DNA of 64,000 nucleotides. Source: DTKD01 sp050948905. GTDB lineage: Bacteria; Armatimonadota; UBA5829. The translations under genes were made by a program, and so were the position numbers. Position 1 is the stretch's first letter. Every line of letters starts with the position of its first letter. Below the pieces are notes generated by a model. That model searched no databases, was not told the origin of the DNA, and was given only the letters and a program-made list of their open reading frames with translations. Of the stretch, positions 26,685-35,090 are shown piece after piece. The stretch lies in NCBI GenBank assembly GCA_050948905.1, contig JBMNES010000001.1, positions 2,914,001-2,978,000 on the forward strand, given 5' to 3'.

Positions 26685-26800
26685 TACGTTTTGGGATAGC
26701 GCCTGTTGGGGGAAAGGTTTTCACCAACCCTCTCGTTTTTGGTGTACAATACACGAACAGCGGCAGGATCCCACTAACTTTGAGGTGATGACGAAGACCC

Positions 26801-27427
26801 ATGATCTATCCATCTGCGGACAAACTTGAGAATTGGGGAAGTAAGTATTCGCTGGTTGTATTGGCGGCCAAGCGGGCTAAGCAGATCAAGAGTGGCGCTC
26901 CTCCTCTTATCCCTACCACTTCCAAGAACCCTCTGACGATCGCGCTGGAGGAAATTGCGGCTGGAGTGGTATTGTGCCAGGTAGCCGATCACGACGTGCT
27001 GCCGAAGACCAGCCAGGAGACCGAAGTAGCTCAACTGCTGGCGATTCCGACTGCTTCTGCTGAGGACGAAGATGAAGAGTTAGAGGTGGAGGCGGCTGAG
27101 GATGATGAGGAAGAGATAGAGGCTGAAGACGAAGAAGAAGAGATAGAGACGCCTGACGATACCGAGGAAGAATTGGAATCTGAAGACGACGAGGATGAGG
27201 TTAAGCCTGTTTTCTTCGACATTGAGGCTGAGGAAGAGGGCGTTGATCTCGAAGATGAGGCCGAGCTGGCAGACGAAGAAGAGCCTGAGGCTGAGTTGGT
27301 TGCCGAAGAAGAACCTGAGCTTGAGGTAGCGAAGGAAAAGGCTAAACCTAAACGCACACGCAAAAAAGCGGAGCCTGAAGCCGCCCTGGCCGAAGATGCT
27401 GCAGAGGCAGAGGCCGACGAAGACTAA
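26801..27427 (+). CDS. rpoZ: RNA polymerase omega subunit with long acidic C-terminal tail
   Basis: Residues 1-80 match omega: YPSADKLENWGSKYSLVV, LAAKRAKQI and NPLTIALEEIAAG. Omega helps fold and keep beta-prime in the polymerase. Most omegas have 60-110 residues; this one has 208. From about residue 84 it carries some 95 residues of almost uninterrupted Asp/Glu, then a short basic patch (KAKPKRTRKKAE) and a final acidic end. The tail is a real open frame, since codons vary freely between GAA/GAG and GAC/GAT. Its role is unknown. GAGGTG lies 13 bases before the ATG, a longer gap than usual. Confidence 0.9.
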   Translation: MIYPSADKLENWGSKYSLVVLAAKRAKQIKSGAPPLIPTTSKNPLTIALEEIAAGVVLCQVADHDVLPKTSQETEVAQLLAIPTASAEDEDEELEVEAAEDDEEEIEAEDEEEEIETPDDTEEELESEDDEDEVKPVFFDIEAEEEGVDLEDEAELADEEEPEAELVAEEEPELEVAKEKAKPKRTRKKAEPEAALAEDAAEAEADED

Positions 27428-27488
27428 AAATCCAGTGCGCGCGCACCGGTATTGATTCTGATTATTACTATATTGAAATATACCATTG

Positions 27489-27517
27489 ATCGACGGAGGG
27501 CGCGGCTCTCCGTCGAT
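27489..27517 (+). other. Stem-loop between rpoZ and dnaJ
   Basis: ATCGACGGAG and CTCCGTCGAT form a perfect 10-bp stem with a 9-base GC-rich loop, ending 11 bases before the dnaJ ATG. No U-tract follows and it is not a CIRCE element (no TTAGCACTC arms). It could end rpoZ transcripts or control dnaJ translation, which otherwise lacks a Shine-Dalgarno sequence. Confidence 0.6.
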
Positions 27518-27528
27518 AGCTTCTAAAT

Positions 27529-28656
27529 ATGGAGAACAAACGGGACTACTATGAAACACTCGGCGTCAGCAGAGACGCAAGCCCAAGCGCTATAAAGGCC
27601 GCTTACCGACGCCTTGCCCGACAACACCACCCGGACGTAAACCCGGGAGATGACACCTCAGAGCAACGCTTCAAGGAGATCAACGAAGCGTATCAAGTGC
27701 TGTCCGACCCGGAGAAGCGAGAAATATACGATCGCTATGGCCATGAGGGCTTTGAGCAGTCGTTTAACGCGAATGGTTTCGGCGACTTTGGCGGTTTTGG
27801 GGATATATTCGACATCTTCTTCGGCGGCGGAGGAACGCAAACCGGCAGAAGGTCCAGAGCAGAGCGCGGACAGGACCTGCGCCACGACGTAAGGCTGACC
27901 CTCGAACAGGCGTATCACGGAATGGACACCACTTTCACGCTTACCCGAAAGGAAAACTGCGAAGTATGTTCGGGTTCAGGTGCGGATCCATCCAGCCAGC
28001 CCTTGACCTGTACTGTCTGTCACGGCACAGGACAGGTTCGACAGCAGCAAAACACGATCTTCGGCGCGCAGGTTAGAGTTATGGCCTGTCCGAAATGCCA
28101 CGGCGAGGGTGTCACACAGAGCATACCCTGTCATAACTGCAACGGTCAGGGCCGAGTTGTGCGGACATCTGAGAAAACCGTGCATATCCCTGCTGGCGTG
28201 GACAGCGATATGCGGATCAGGCTGACTGGAGAAGGGGAAGCCGGAGTCAGAGGCGGACCTGCGGGCGATCTTTATATCATCACCCACGTCCAGAAACACA
28301 ACGTATTCGAGCGCAAAGGAAATGATCTTTGGTCAACAGTGCCGATTAGTTTCACGCTGGCCGCGCTGGGTGGCGAGATTGATGTCAGAACAATCGACGG
28401 CACCGAGAAGCTGCATATCGCGGCAGGCACGCAGCCGGATGAGGTATATACCCTGCGCGGCAAAGGGATGCCTGATGTTAACTACGGCGGCGCTGGAGAC
28501 CTTAACGTGATGATACAAGTCACCACCCCGACGCGCCTCAACGAAGAGCAAAGGGCGCTGCTGATGCAGTTTGCCGAGTCGCGAGGCGAGAAAATCCACG
28601 AAAGCACCGAAAAGGGGTTCTTCGAACGCGTGAAGAACGTGTTCAGCTCGAAATGA
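27529..28656 (+). CDS. dnaJ: Chaperone protein DnaJ
   Basis: A 375-residue type I Hsp40. The J domain (about 4-70) carries HPD in RQHHPDVNPG. A Gly/Phe-rich region (75-110) follows, then a zinc-finger domain with four CxxCxGxG-type repeats (CEVCSGSG, CTVCHGTG, CPKCHGEG, CHNCNGQG) and a C-terminal substrate-binding domain. It delivers substrates to DnaK and stimulates its ATPase. dnaK and grpE are not in the window. No Shine-Dalgarno sequence precedes the ATG. The stop overlaps the prmA start (ATGA). Confidence 0.97.
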   Translation: MENKRDYYETLGVSRDASPSAIKAAYRRLARQHHPDVNPGDDTSEQRFKEINEAYQVLSDPEKREIYDRYGHEGFEQSFNANGFGDFGGFGDIFDIFFGGGGTQTGRRSRAERGQDLRHDVRLTLEQAYHGMDTTFTLTRKENCEVCSGSGADPSSQPLTCTVCHGTGQVRQQQNTIFGAQVRVMACPKCHGEGVTQSIPCHNCNGQGRVVRTSEKTVHIPAGVDSDMRIRLTGEGEAGVRGGPAGDLYIITHVQKHNVFERKGNDLWSTVPISFTLAALGGEIDVRTIDGTEKLHIAAGTQPDEVYTLRGKGMPDVNYGGAGDLNVMIQVTTPTRLNEEQRALLMQFAESRGEKIHESTEKGFFERVKNVFSSK

Positions 28657-29534
28657 GATGGATTGAACTATCGGTCGAGGCAACGGCAGCATCAGTTGAC
28701 GCGGTGAGCGATATCCTCGTCGAGGCCGGTACCGGCGGGGCTGTGATCGGAAAGACTTTTGCGGATTCTCCTGACAATCCGAACCGGGTGACGGGATATT
28801 TGCCAGTCGATGACAGGCTGGAGGAGCGCCTTGGTCGCATCCGTGACAGGGTGAGACTGCTGCCGACTTTTGGACTTAGTTTGCAATCCGATGAGATATC
28901 CATTGACTGGATAGAGGATCAAGAGTGGGAAACGGCCTGGAAGAAACACTTTAAGCCGGTGCGCGTAGGCCGAATTATTGTGAAGCCGACCTGGGAGCAA
29001 ATCGACGCCGGACCGGATGACCTGGTAGTAGAAATTGACCCCGCTATGGCTTTCGGCACGGGATATCACCCGACCACCCAATTATGCCTCCTCGCGCTGC
29101 AGGACTACGTAAAACCCGGCGATATCGTGCTGGATGTCGGCACGGGGTCCGGTGTGCTGGCGATTGCGGCCGCGCTGCTTGGAGCGCAGAGAGTATCTGC
29201 TATTGATATAGATACTATCGCAGTTGACACGGCGATTGAGAACGTTGCCCAAAACGGATTAAGCGACCTCATCGACGTAATGCGAGCAGATACGCCAATG
29301 GCCTACGGCGATGAAGCTAACGTCGTGGTGGCCAATATCATTGCGAAGGTGCTGATTGATATGGCTTCTGACCTGGCTGCGAAGGTGATGCCGGGAGGGC
29401 TGCTGATCGCGTGTGGCATTATCAACGAACGCGCAGATGACGTGCGGCGCGCGTTTGAGGCTGCTGGAGTTCTTACTGTTGAACAACGCGTTGACGGGGA
29501 CTGGGTGGCGATAATCGGCCGAAAAGAGGCGTGA
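28653..29534 (+). CDS. prmA: Ribosomal protein L11 methyltransferase
   Basis: A 293-residue SAM-dependent enzyme that trimethylates L11. The N-terminal substrate-recognition domain (MRWIELSVEATAASVDAVSD) is followed by WKKHFKPVRVGRIIVKPTWE, the SAM motif VLDVGTGSGVLAIAA, and NVVVANIIAKVL (NPPY-like loop). It overlaps dnaJ by 4 bases and precedes rsmE by one base. The dnaJ-prmA-rsmE order is widely conserved. Confidence 0.95.
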   Translation: MRWIELSVEATAASVDAVSDILVEAGTGGAVIGKTFADSPDNPNRVTGYLPVDDRLEERLGRIRDRVRLLPTFGLSLQSDEISIDWIEDQEWETAWKKHFKPVRVGRIIVKPTWEQIDAGPDDLVVEIDPAMAFGTGYHPTTQLCLLALQDYVKPGDIVLDVGTGSGVLAIAAALLGAQRVSAIDIDTIAVDTAIENVAQNGLSDLIDVMRADTPMAYGDEANVVVANIIAKVLIDMASDLAAKVMPGGLLIACGIINERADDVRRAFEAAGVLTVEQRVDGDWVAIIGRKEA

Positions 29535-29535
29535 T

Positions 29536-30285
29536 ATGGCTGATCACCGCAGATTTTTTGTTGCTCCCGAACAGATTTCCGCAGAAGAGGCTCTCATAGA
29601 AGGCGACACCGCCAGGCAGATCTGCAAAGTGCTCCGGCTAAAAGAAGGCGACCCCATTACCCTGCTGAATGGAAGCGGAGGGGTTTTTGAGGCTGTGATT
29701 GCTGCGGTCTCTCCACGCGCTATAAGAGCCAGAATCATAAACACGCAACACGGCGTCAATGAGCCGACGCTGCGCCTCGTCCTCGCTTCCTGCTTGCCAA
29801 AAAGCGACCGCATCGAGCACATCGTTCAGAAGTGTACAGAACTGGGAATATCTGAAATGATAATGGTACGCTCGGAGCGCACTGTGGTTCGATTGGACGA
29901 ATCGGGGCAGGCAAAACGGCTTGAGAGGCTGAATAAAATAGCAGTTGAAGCAGCCGAGCAGTGCGGCAGGTCGGTGGCCCCGAAGCTGATCGGAGTTATC
30001 GGCTTTGACGAGTTGATAAAATCGGCGCGGGATTATGATCTGGCATTAGTCGGCTGGGAGGAAGAAGCGGCTGTTAGTTTGCGAGATACGCTTCGTGAGA
30101 ACAGAAATGCGAGATCGGCGTTGTTGATTATCGGCCCTGAGGGCGGGTTGACCCAAAGCGAGGTGCAGTCCGCTATTGAGGCAGGAGTGAAATCGGTCTC
30201 GTTTGGAGGTCGGATATTGCGCACAGACACCGCCGCGGTTGCGGGATGTGCGGCCATAATGTATGAACTTGAAGGTCAACTGTAA
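29536..30285 (+). CDS. rsmE: 16S rRNA (uracil1498-N3)-methyltransferase
   Basis: A 249-residue SPOUT-fold enzyme that methylates U1498 of 16S rRNA. An N-terminal PUA-like domain is followed by the knot region IIGPEGGLTQSEVQSAIEAG and the signature FGGRILRTDTA. The core ASCLPKSDRIEHIVQKCTEL is also typical. It is coupled to prmA by the one-base gap. Confidence 0.95.
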   Translation: MADHRRFFVAPEQISAEEALIEGDTARQICKVLRLKEGDPITLLNGSGGVFEAVIAAVSPRAIRARIINTQHGVNEPTLRLVLASCLPKSDRIEHIVQKCTELGISEMIMVRSERTVVRLDESGQAKRLERLNKIAVEAAEQCGRSVAPKLIGVIGFDELIKSARDYDLALVGWEEEAAVSLRDTLRENRNARSALLIIGPEGGLTQSEVQSAIEAGVKSVSFGGRILRTDTAAVAGCAAIMYELEGQL

Positions 30286-30353
30286 ATATATGTGGAACTC
30301 TGTTTCAACAGTGTTTGAGGAAAAATTGTCTGGGCGAGTTGGGATAACAAAAT

Positions 30354-31901
30354 ATGATGCGTGAAAAAAGCGCCCTTGGATTAAAACAGCTTCGAGTCAC
30401 CGACAATTTAGAACAACTGCTAGATGTGCTGCCGGTCAAAATTCGGCAAAGCATAGAGGAGCAGGAGGATGTCGAGGATCTGCTTGAGATAGTGATGGAC
30501 CTTGGCCGGGAGCCTGAGGTCCGGTTTCCGCTGCGAGTGGTGCAGCTCTCCGACCAGCCTGTCAAAGCGGAGGATATTACCCACGTTGTCGAGAGAGTCG
30601 GGGAGTTCGGCAAAGACAATCGAGCAGGAATTGAGCGCACCCTTCACCGTATTTCGGCCATTCGCAACAGGCAGGGCAGGATCATCGGCCTGACGTGCCG
30701 CATCGGACGCGCTGTGTATGGCACTATCGACATAATCCGCGATGTAGTTGAAAGCGGCCGCAGTATTTTGATGCTGGGCAGGCCGGGCGTTGGAAAGACA
30801 ACAAAACTGCGCGAAGTTGCGAGAATATTGTCTGATGAGTTTAAGAAACGCGTGGTGATCGTCGATACGTCGAATGAAATCGCCGGAGATGGGGACATCC
30901 CCCACCCTGCGATCGGACATGCACGGCGAATGCAGGTAGTGACGCCTGATCAGCAGCACTCGGTGATGATTGAGGCAGTCGAGAACCACATGCCCGAGGC
31001 CATCGTGATAGATGAAATTGGAACCGAGGCTGAGGCGTTTGCGGCTCGCACGATAGCCGAGCGCGGGGTTATGCTGGTGGCGACTGCGCATGGCAATTCG
31101 CTTGAAAATTTGATGGTAAACCCCACCCTGTCTGATTTGATCGGCGGGATTCAGGCGGTGACCCTGTCTGATGAGGAGGCCCGACGCAGAGGGACCCAAA
31201 AGACCGTTTTGGAACGCAAAGCCCCGCCGACTTTCGATGTGCTGATAGAGATCATCGAAATGGACAAGCTGGCGATCCATCACGACGTGGCGAGTATTGT
31301 CGATAAGATGCTTCGTGGCGCGCCTCCACGGCCGGAGATTCGAGTGAGAAACGTGTCCGGAGAAGTCGAGGTGGTGCAGACGACGGATATCACTGCTCAT
31401 ACGGATTTAACTCACCAGCACGTTACGCCGGAATCCGCTCCCCTGCCGGCTATAGTAAAGGTGTTCCCGTATGGGGTCAGCAGAAGCCGCCTGGAGCGGG
31501 CACTGCGTGAGCTGAGGGTGCCGGGCTATATCAGCAAAGAGCTATCGGATGCCAATGCGGTTATTGCGTTAAAGGTACACGAGAGAAAGAACCTGACTGT
31601 GCTGCAAGACGCTAAACGCCGCGGGATGCCCATATATGTCGTTAAGAGTAACACATACGCACAGATTGCCGGCGTGGTGCGGGAGATATTCAATTTAGGC
31701 GAATCTGATGAAGAATCGGCCGCTATCGCAGACGCAGAAGAGGCTATTGGCAGAGTATTGGAGACCGGGGAGCCGCAGGAGCTTTCACCGCAATCTAATT
31801 ATTTAAGAAGGCTTCAGCACCAACTGGCGGAGAAGTATGAACTGACCTCGCAGAGCATCGGCACGGAACCATATCGCAGAGTGAGAATCTTCAAGCTATG
31901 A
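30354..31901 (+). CDS. R3H-domain AAA ATPase (Ycf45/SpoIIIAA-like)
   Basis: A 515-residue protein. Residues 1-130 are the helical N-terminus of the SpoIIIAA/Ycf45 group. The ATPase core has Walker A GRPGVGKTT, VIVDTSNEIAGDGDIPHPAI, Walker B EAIVIDEIGTEAEA and ATAHGNSLENL. A linker with a second small domain (about 360-440) precedes a C-terminal R3H nucleic-acid-binding domain (YLRRLQHQLAEKYELTSQSI, then PYRRVRIFK). Relatives occur in cyanobacteria, chloroplasts and many Firmicutes-like phyla; the function is not settled. The stop overlaps the tmk ATG. Confidence 0.85.
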   Translation: MMREKSALGLKQLRVTDNLEQLLDVLPVKIRQSIEEQEDVEDLLEIVMDLGREPEVRFPLRVVQLSDQPVKAEDITHVVERVGEFGKDNRAGIERTLHRISAIRNRQGRIIGLTCRIGRAVYGTIDIIRDVVESGRSILMLGRPGVGKTTKLREVARILSDEFKKRVVIVDTSNEIAGDGDIPHPAIGHARRMQVVTPDQQHSVMIEAVENHMPEAIVIDEIGTEAEAFAARTIAERGVMLVATAHGNSLENLMVNPTLSDLIGGIQAVTLSDEEARRRGTQKTVLERKAPPTFDVLIEIIEMDKLAIHHDVASIVDKMLRGAPPRPEIRVRNVSGEVEVVQTTDITAHTDLTHQHVTPESAPLPAIVKVFPYGVSRSRLERALRELRVPGYISKELSDANAVIALKVHERKNLTVLQDAKRRGMPIYVVKSNTYAQIAGVVREIFNLGESDEESAAIADAEEAIGRVLETGEPQELSPQSNYLRRLQHQLAEKYELTSQSIGTEPYRRVRIFKL

Positions 31902-32518
31902 CCGCAGGACGCGGAATCTTTGTAACCATCGAAGGCATCGAAGGCGCAGGAAAGAGTACCCTGGCGAAAGCATTGAGAGAACGGCTGAGTTCGCTGGGCT
32001 TTGACGTTCTGGTAACCCGTGAACCGGGCGGGACTTCTTTTGGGGATGTAATTAGAAAACTGCTGCTTGAATCAAAGGATATGTCAGATCGCGCCGAGCT
32101 TTTGCTTTTTGAGGCGGCCCGTGCCCAGCACGTCGATGAAGTGATTAAACCAGGACTTCGCGGCGGCGGTATTGTAATATGTGACAGGTATACGGATTCT
32201 TCTATCGCATATCAGAGCTGCGCACGGGGAATTGACTTCGATATTGTAGACCGACTAAACCAGTTCGCAACAGACAACGTGGAGCCGGATGTCACTATCC
32301 TGCTGGATCTGGCTGCCGAAATCGGGCTGAGAAGACAGGAAAAGCTGGATCGAATCTCGGCTCAGGACATATCTTTTCACGAATCCGTGCGACGCGGATA
32401 TCTGAAGCTGGCAGAGGCGAATCCGAACAGATTCGTGATTATTGATGCTACAGAGTCGTTTGAAGACGTATTATGTAAGACCAGCGAAATCGTTTTAGCG
32501 AAAGCAAAGGTGCAATAA
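31898..32518 (+). CDS. tmk: Thymidylate kinase
   Basis: A 206-residue dTMP kinase. The P-loop EGIEGAGKSTLAKAL, the DR(Y/F) motif CDRYTDSSIAYQ, and a LID region RRQEKLDRI are present. It makes dTDP for DNA synthesis. It overlaps the R3H ATPase gene (ATGA) and darA by one base (TAATG). Confidence 0.96.
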   Translation: MTAGRGIFVTIEGIEGAGKSTLAKALRERLSSLGFDVLVTREPGGTSFGDVIRKLLLESKDMSDRAELLLFEAARAQHVDEVIKPGLRGGGIVICDRYTDSSIAYQSCARGIDFDIVDRLNQFATDNVEPDVTILLDLAAEIGLRRQEKLDRISAQDISFHESVRRGYLKLAEANPNRFVIIDATESFEDVLCKTSEIVLAKAKVQ

Positions 32519-32847
32519 TGAAGCTCGTAATAGCAATCGTCCATGAAAGAGATAAACACAAGGTAAGCGATGCTCTGCTGCAGGCAGGGCACAAGTTCAC
32601 GATCGTGGCAAGCACAGGCGGGTTTCTCAGGGACGGTAATGTTACGTTTCTGGCAGGAACCAAGGATGAGGATGTAGACAGCGTTATCGAGATCGTACGC
32701 AAGTGGTGCTCTTCGCGTGAGCAGTATGTCACTCAGCCCATGCCCGATGCCATTGCTCCTGCGGGGGCTGTGCTCAACCCGATTAAGGTGGGAGTCGGCG
32801 GCGCTATTATATTTGTGGTGGATGTAGAGAAATACGAACGTGTCTGA
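32518..32847 (+). CDS. darA: PII-like cyclic-di-AMP receptor DarA/PstA
   Basis: A 109-residue PII-like protein of the YaaQ/DarA/PstA family, which binds cyclic di-AMP as a trimer. The sequence MKLVIAIVHERDKHKVSDAL, then KFTIVASTGGFLRDGNVTFL, matches the family, including the TGGFL loop. Its position between tmk and holB copies the Firmicutes order, where yaaR may also intervene; yaaR is absent here. No diadenylate cyclase (disA or cdaA) lies in the window. Confidence 0.92.
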   Translation: MKLVIAIVHERDKHKVSDALLQAGHKFTIVASTGGFLRDGNVTFLAGTKDEDVDSVIEIVRKWCSSREQYVTQPMPDAIAPAGAVLNPIKVGVGGAIIFVVDVEKYERV

Positions 32848-33931
32848 TCGAAGGGGTTATGATCGGATAATTGGGCAGGACCTTGCAAAGCGGGTGCTGG
32901 GCAAGGCGGTTGCTGATAATCGCATTGCTCATGCCTATTTATTTTTGGGACTGCAGGGTACTGGCAAGCTGACCACAGCGGTGGAGTTCGGCAAGGCGCT
33001 GAATTGTGAAGATATGCAGGATGGCCAGGCGTGCGGGAAGTGTGCAATATGCAACGCTATCGCACACGGCAATTTTCCTGATATGCGAATCTGGTCGCCT
33101 AAAGGGCAGGATACCACCATCGACAGCATGCGCGAAATGCGGGATCGTGCGTCGTTCAGGCCGGCTCGGGGCAAATGGGTGGTAAATATTATCGAACAGG
33201 GCGATACTCTAAACGAGGACTCTGCCAACTGTATTTTGAAGCTGCTTGAGGAACCCCCGGACTATGTCGTAAACATTCTTCTGTATAGAAACCCGGCCAG
33301 CATATTGCCCACAATACGATCGAGATGTCAGCTTATTCGGTTCGACCAGGTAAATACAGATGAATTGGTGGCACGGCTGATTGCAGACTATGATGCGACC
33401 GATGTCGAAGCAAGGCTGCTTTCGGTATATTCACAGGGCCGACCGGGAGTCGCGATTAGACTGTTGGATGATGAGACTTTTGTGCGAAGGCGTGAGACCA
33501 TAGCCAATATCGCATCTCAATCAGCCTCAAACAACCCCTGGGCCGCTCTTATGCTCGCTGAAAACCTTCGTGGAGCGGAGAGCCCACAAAAGACGACTGG
33601 TGAAGAAGACGGCGAGGATGCCGAAACAATTACAAAAACGCGCTCGTCCGCACAAAGGCCAGGGGCCAGAGAGGCCGCGATAGAATCTTTGGATATGCTG
33701 CTGGTGTGGTATAGGGATTTATTGGCAACCAAACTGCAGGGAGAGCAGGCAGTTATTGTAAACTCTGACAAACAAGAAATGCTTTTGGAACAGGCCAGGC
33801 GTTATCCTCACGGCGGGCATCTGTTGTCGCGAATTGAGGACATTTTGCAGGCCAGAAGGCGCTTACGAGGGAATGCCAACCCGCAGATCGTCACGGAGCA
33901 TTTAATGATGCGATTGGCGCTGGGGAACTAA
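32840..33931 (+). CDS. holB: DNA polymerase III delta-prime subunit
   Basis: A 363-residue clamp-loader subunit. The P-loop-like region LGLQGTGKLTTAVEFGKALN is followed by a zinc module C-x8-C-x2-C-x2-C (CEDMQDGQACGKCAIC), the box LNEDSANCILKLLEEPPDYV and the SRC motif TIRSRCQLIRF. An acidic, low-complexity insert lies near residues 250-275. The start is GTG 32840, overlapping darA by 8 bases. It ends the rpoZ-side plus-strand run and converges on the minus-strand 34-kb gene. Confidence 0.92.
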   Translation: MSDRRGYDRIIGQDLAKRVLGKAVADNRIAHAYLFLGLQGTGKLTTAVEFGKALNCEDMQDGQACGKCAICNAIAHGNFPDMRIWSPKGQDTTIDSMREMRDRASFRPARGKWVVNIIEQGDTLNEDSANCILKLLEEPPDYVVNILLYRNPASILPTIRSRCQLIRFDQVNTDELVARLIADYDATDVEARLLSVYSQGRPGVAIRLLDDETFVRRRETIANIASQSASNNPWAALMLAENLRGAESPQKTTGEEDGEDAETITKTRSSAQRPGAREAAIESLDMLLVWYRDLLATKLQGEQAVIVNSDKQEMLLEQARRYPHGGHLLSRIEDILQARRRLRGNANPQIVTEHLMMRLALGN

Positions 33932-33957
33932 GATAATTCGCATCGTTAATAAATGCA

Positions 33958-33987
33958 AATCGGGTGGCGTTTGGAGCGCCACCCGAT
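33958..33987. terminator. Shared hairpin between convergent holB and PEP-CTERM-like genes
   Basis: AATCGGGTGGCG and CGCCACCCGATT form a perfect 12-bp stem around a 6-base loop. On the minus strand it is followed by TTGCATTTATT, a weak U-rich tail, and on the plus strand by no U-tract. It probably ends transcription from both sides. Confidence 0.7.
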
Positions 33988-34011
33988 TCGCTATGTGATC
34001 GGCCACAAAAT

Positions 34012-34800
34012 CTAGATATTAACAGCCAGTCTGGTCTTTTTCAACTTCATCAGTAAGAATAGAGCACCGCTTCCGAAAATCGCCAAAAGCACAGCAGTTC
34101 TTTCCGGTAGAATCTTCGTATCAACCACGATCGAGTCGATAATGGCGCCGTCACCGCCGGTAACAATGTCAATACCCGCCAGAGTCTGTCCTGGATCCAG
34201 CCTAAACAGCGCTTGATAAACCAGCCAGCCTGTTTCAGTTTCGCCCCAGCCGCCGGTAGACTCGACAAAGTCCCTATAATACCAACCGTTATCTATCAAC
34301 CTCGGTGTTGATTCAGAAACGCCATCACCGCTGACGCTGCGAACGTTTATGGTGGGAGTGCCGGTAAAGCCGACGTGGTATTTCACCTGAACCCAGATGT
34401 CCATACCCTGAGTGCCGGCGTTAGGGTCGTCCAATTCAAGAGTAATAAGCCCGCCAGGGCCGACATCCCAGAAGTTAGTGGCAGAGCCGAACGCCGCCTC
34501 TGTCCACTCACCGCCCTCAATAAACCCCGCACCACCGTCACCAATCGTAACTGTAGCAGTGCCGTTGACATTGCCAATGACCTGATCGGCGTCGACTTCT
34601 GGGTTTACCCCGTCGAAGTTGCCCCAGTTATTCCAAAAATAGGTGGCGGTAGCAGGTAGGCCTCTATTCCAATAAGGATAAAACACCCCGTCCTCATCAG
34701 GATTCGGGTCGTATAGTTGCGCAAATGCACCAGTTGCAGTTAACGCCAATAATGCCACTAATAAAAAACTTATAAGGTAGTTTGACTTCTTCGTAATCAA
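34012..34800 (-). CDS. Secreted protein with PEP-CTERM-like sorting signal
   Basis: 262 residues from TTG 34800. A signal peptide (ITKKSNYLISFLLVALLALT, ending GAFA) is followed by a beta-rich mature domain with no family I recognise. The C-terminus is LPERTAVLLAIFGSGALFLL then MKLKKTR: a PE motif, a membrane helix and a basic end, as in PEP-CTERM signals handled by an exosortase. No exosortase is in the window. An upstream GTG (34818) is in frame, but GGAGGT there is the ribosome-binding site for TTG 34800. The promoter at 35009-35055 is shared in type with the dockerin genes, so it probably belongs to the same regulon. Confidence 0.75.
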   Translation of the reverse strand: MITKKSNYLISFLLVALLALTATGAFAQLYDPNPDEDGVFYPYWNRGLPATATYFWNNWGNFDGVNPEVDADQVIGNVNGTATVTIGDGGAGFIEGGEWTEAAFGSATNFWDVGPGGLITLELDDPNAGTQGMDIWVQVKYHVGFTGTPTINVRSVSGDGVSESTPRLIDNGWYYRDFVESTGGWGETETGWLVYQALFRLDPGQTLAGIDIVTGGDGAIIDSIVVDTKILPERTAVLLAIFGSGALFLLMKLKKTRLAVNI

Positions 34801-35008
34801 TATAAAGCACCTCCACACTCTTTCCGAGCTGTGAGCAACGTGGTCGGCAGTTTTATATACACCCGCCCGACCCGAAAGCTTCTACACGGTTTAGTGCTGG
34901 AAATCCGATATGCAACGAAGATACACCAGGGAGCATCCCACACTCCTAAGTGATCTTTGCCACATTTGCGAACACTAACACAAGTTGTAGTTTTCAAGCG
35001 TCACTAAC

Positions 35009-35055
35009 ATTATGCAATGGAAATAACAATACGTCAACCCGGTAATATTACCAGT
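35009..35055 (-). promoter_or_regulatory. Regulon promoter (a) for the 34-kb PEP-CTERM-like gene
   Basis: TTGACG (35037-35032), a 17-base spacer, and CATAAT (35014-35009). Three bases upstream of -35 lies the perfect 12-base palindrome GGTAATATTACC (35041-35052). The leader is about 200 bases. Confidence 0.75.
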
Positions 35056-35080
35056 CCGGCGGCAAAATAGCCGCCGGACT
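35053..35080 (-). terminator. Hairpin after the 35-kb dockerin gene
   Basis: AGTCCGGCGGC and GCCGCCGGACT form a perfect 11-bp GC-rich stem with a 6-base loop, 10 bases past the stop codon. No U-tract follows; the regulon palindrome lies directly beyond it. Confidence 0.6.
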
Positions 35081-35090
35081 TAATATTTAT

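Noticed and set aside
26788..26829. Fourteen-codon frame overlapping the rpoZ start as a leader peptide
   Set aside because: The Shine-Dalgarno sequence is only 2 bases from its ATG and the peptide shows no regulatory pattern; it probably arises by chance.
27031..27363. Serine-rich frame on the minus strand
   Set aside because: It is the mirror of the acidic rpoZ tail (GAA/GAG/GAT read as TTC/CTC/ATC and TCT/TCA) and has no start signals.
27489..27517. CIRCE heat-shock operator before dnaJ
   Set aside because: The stem arms are ATCGACGGAG, not the CIRCE TTAGCACTC type.
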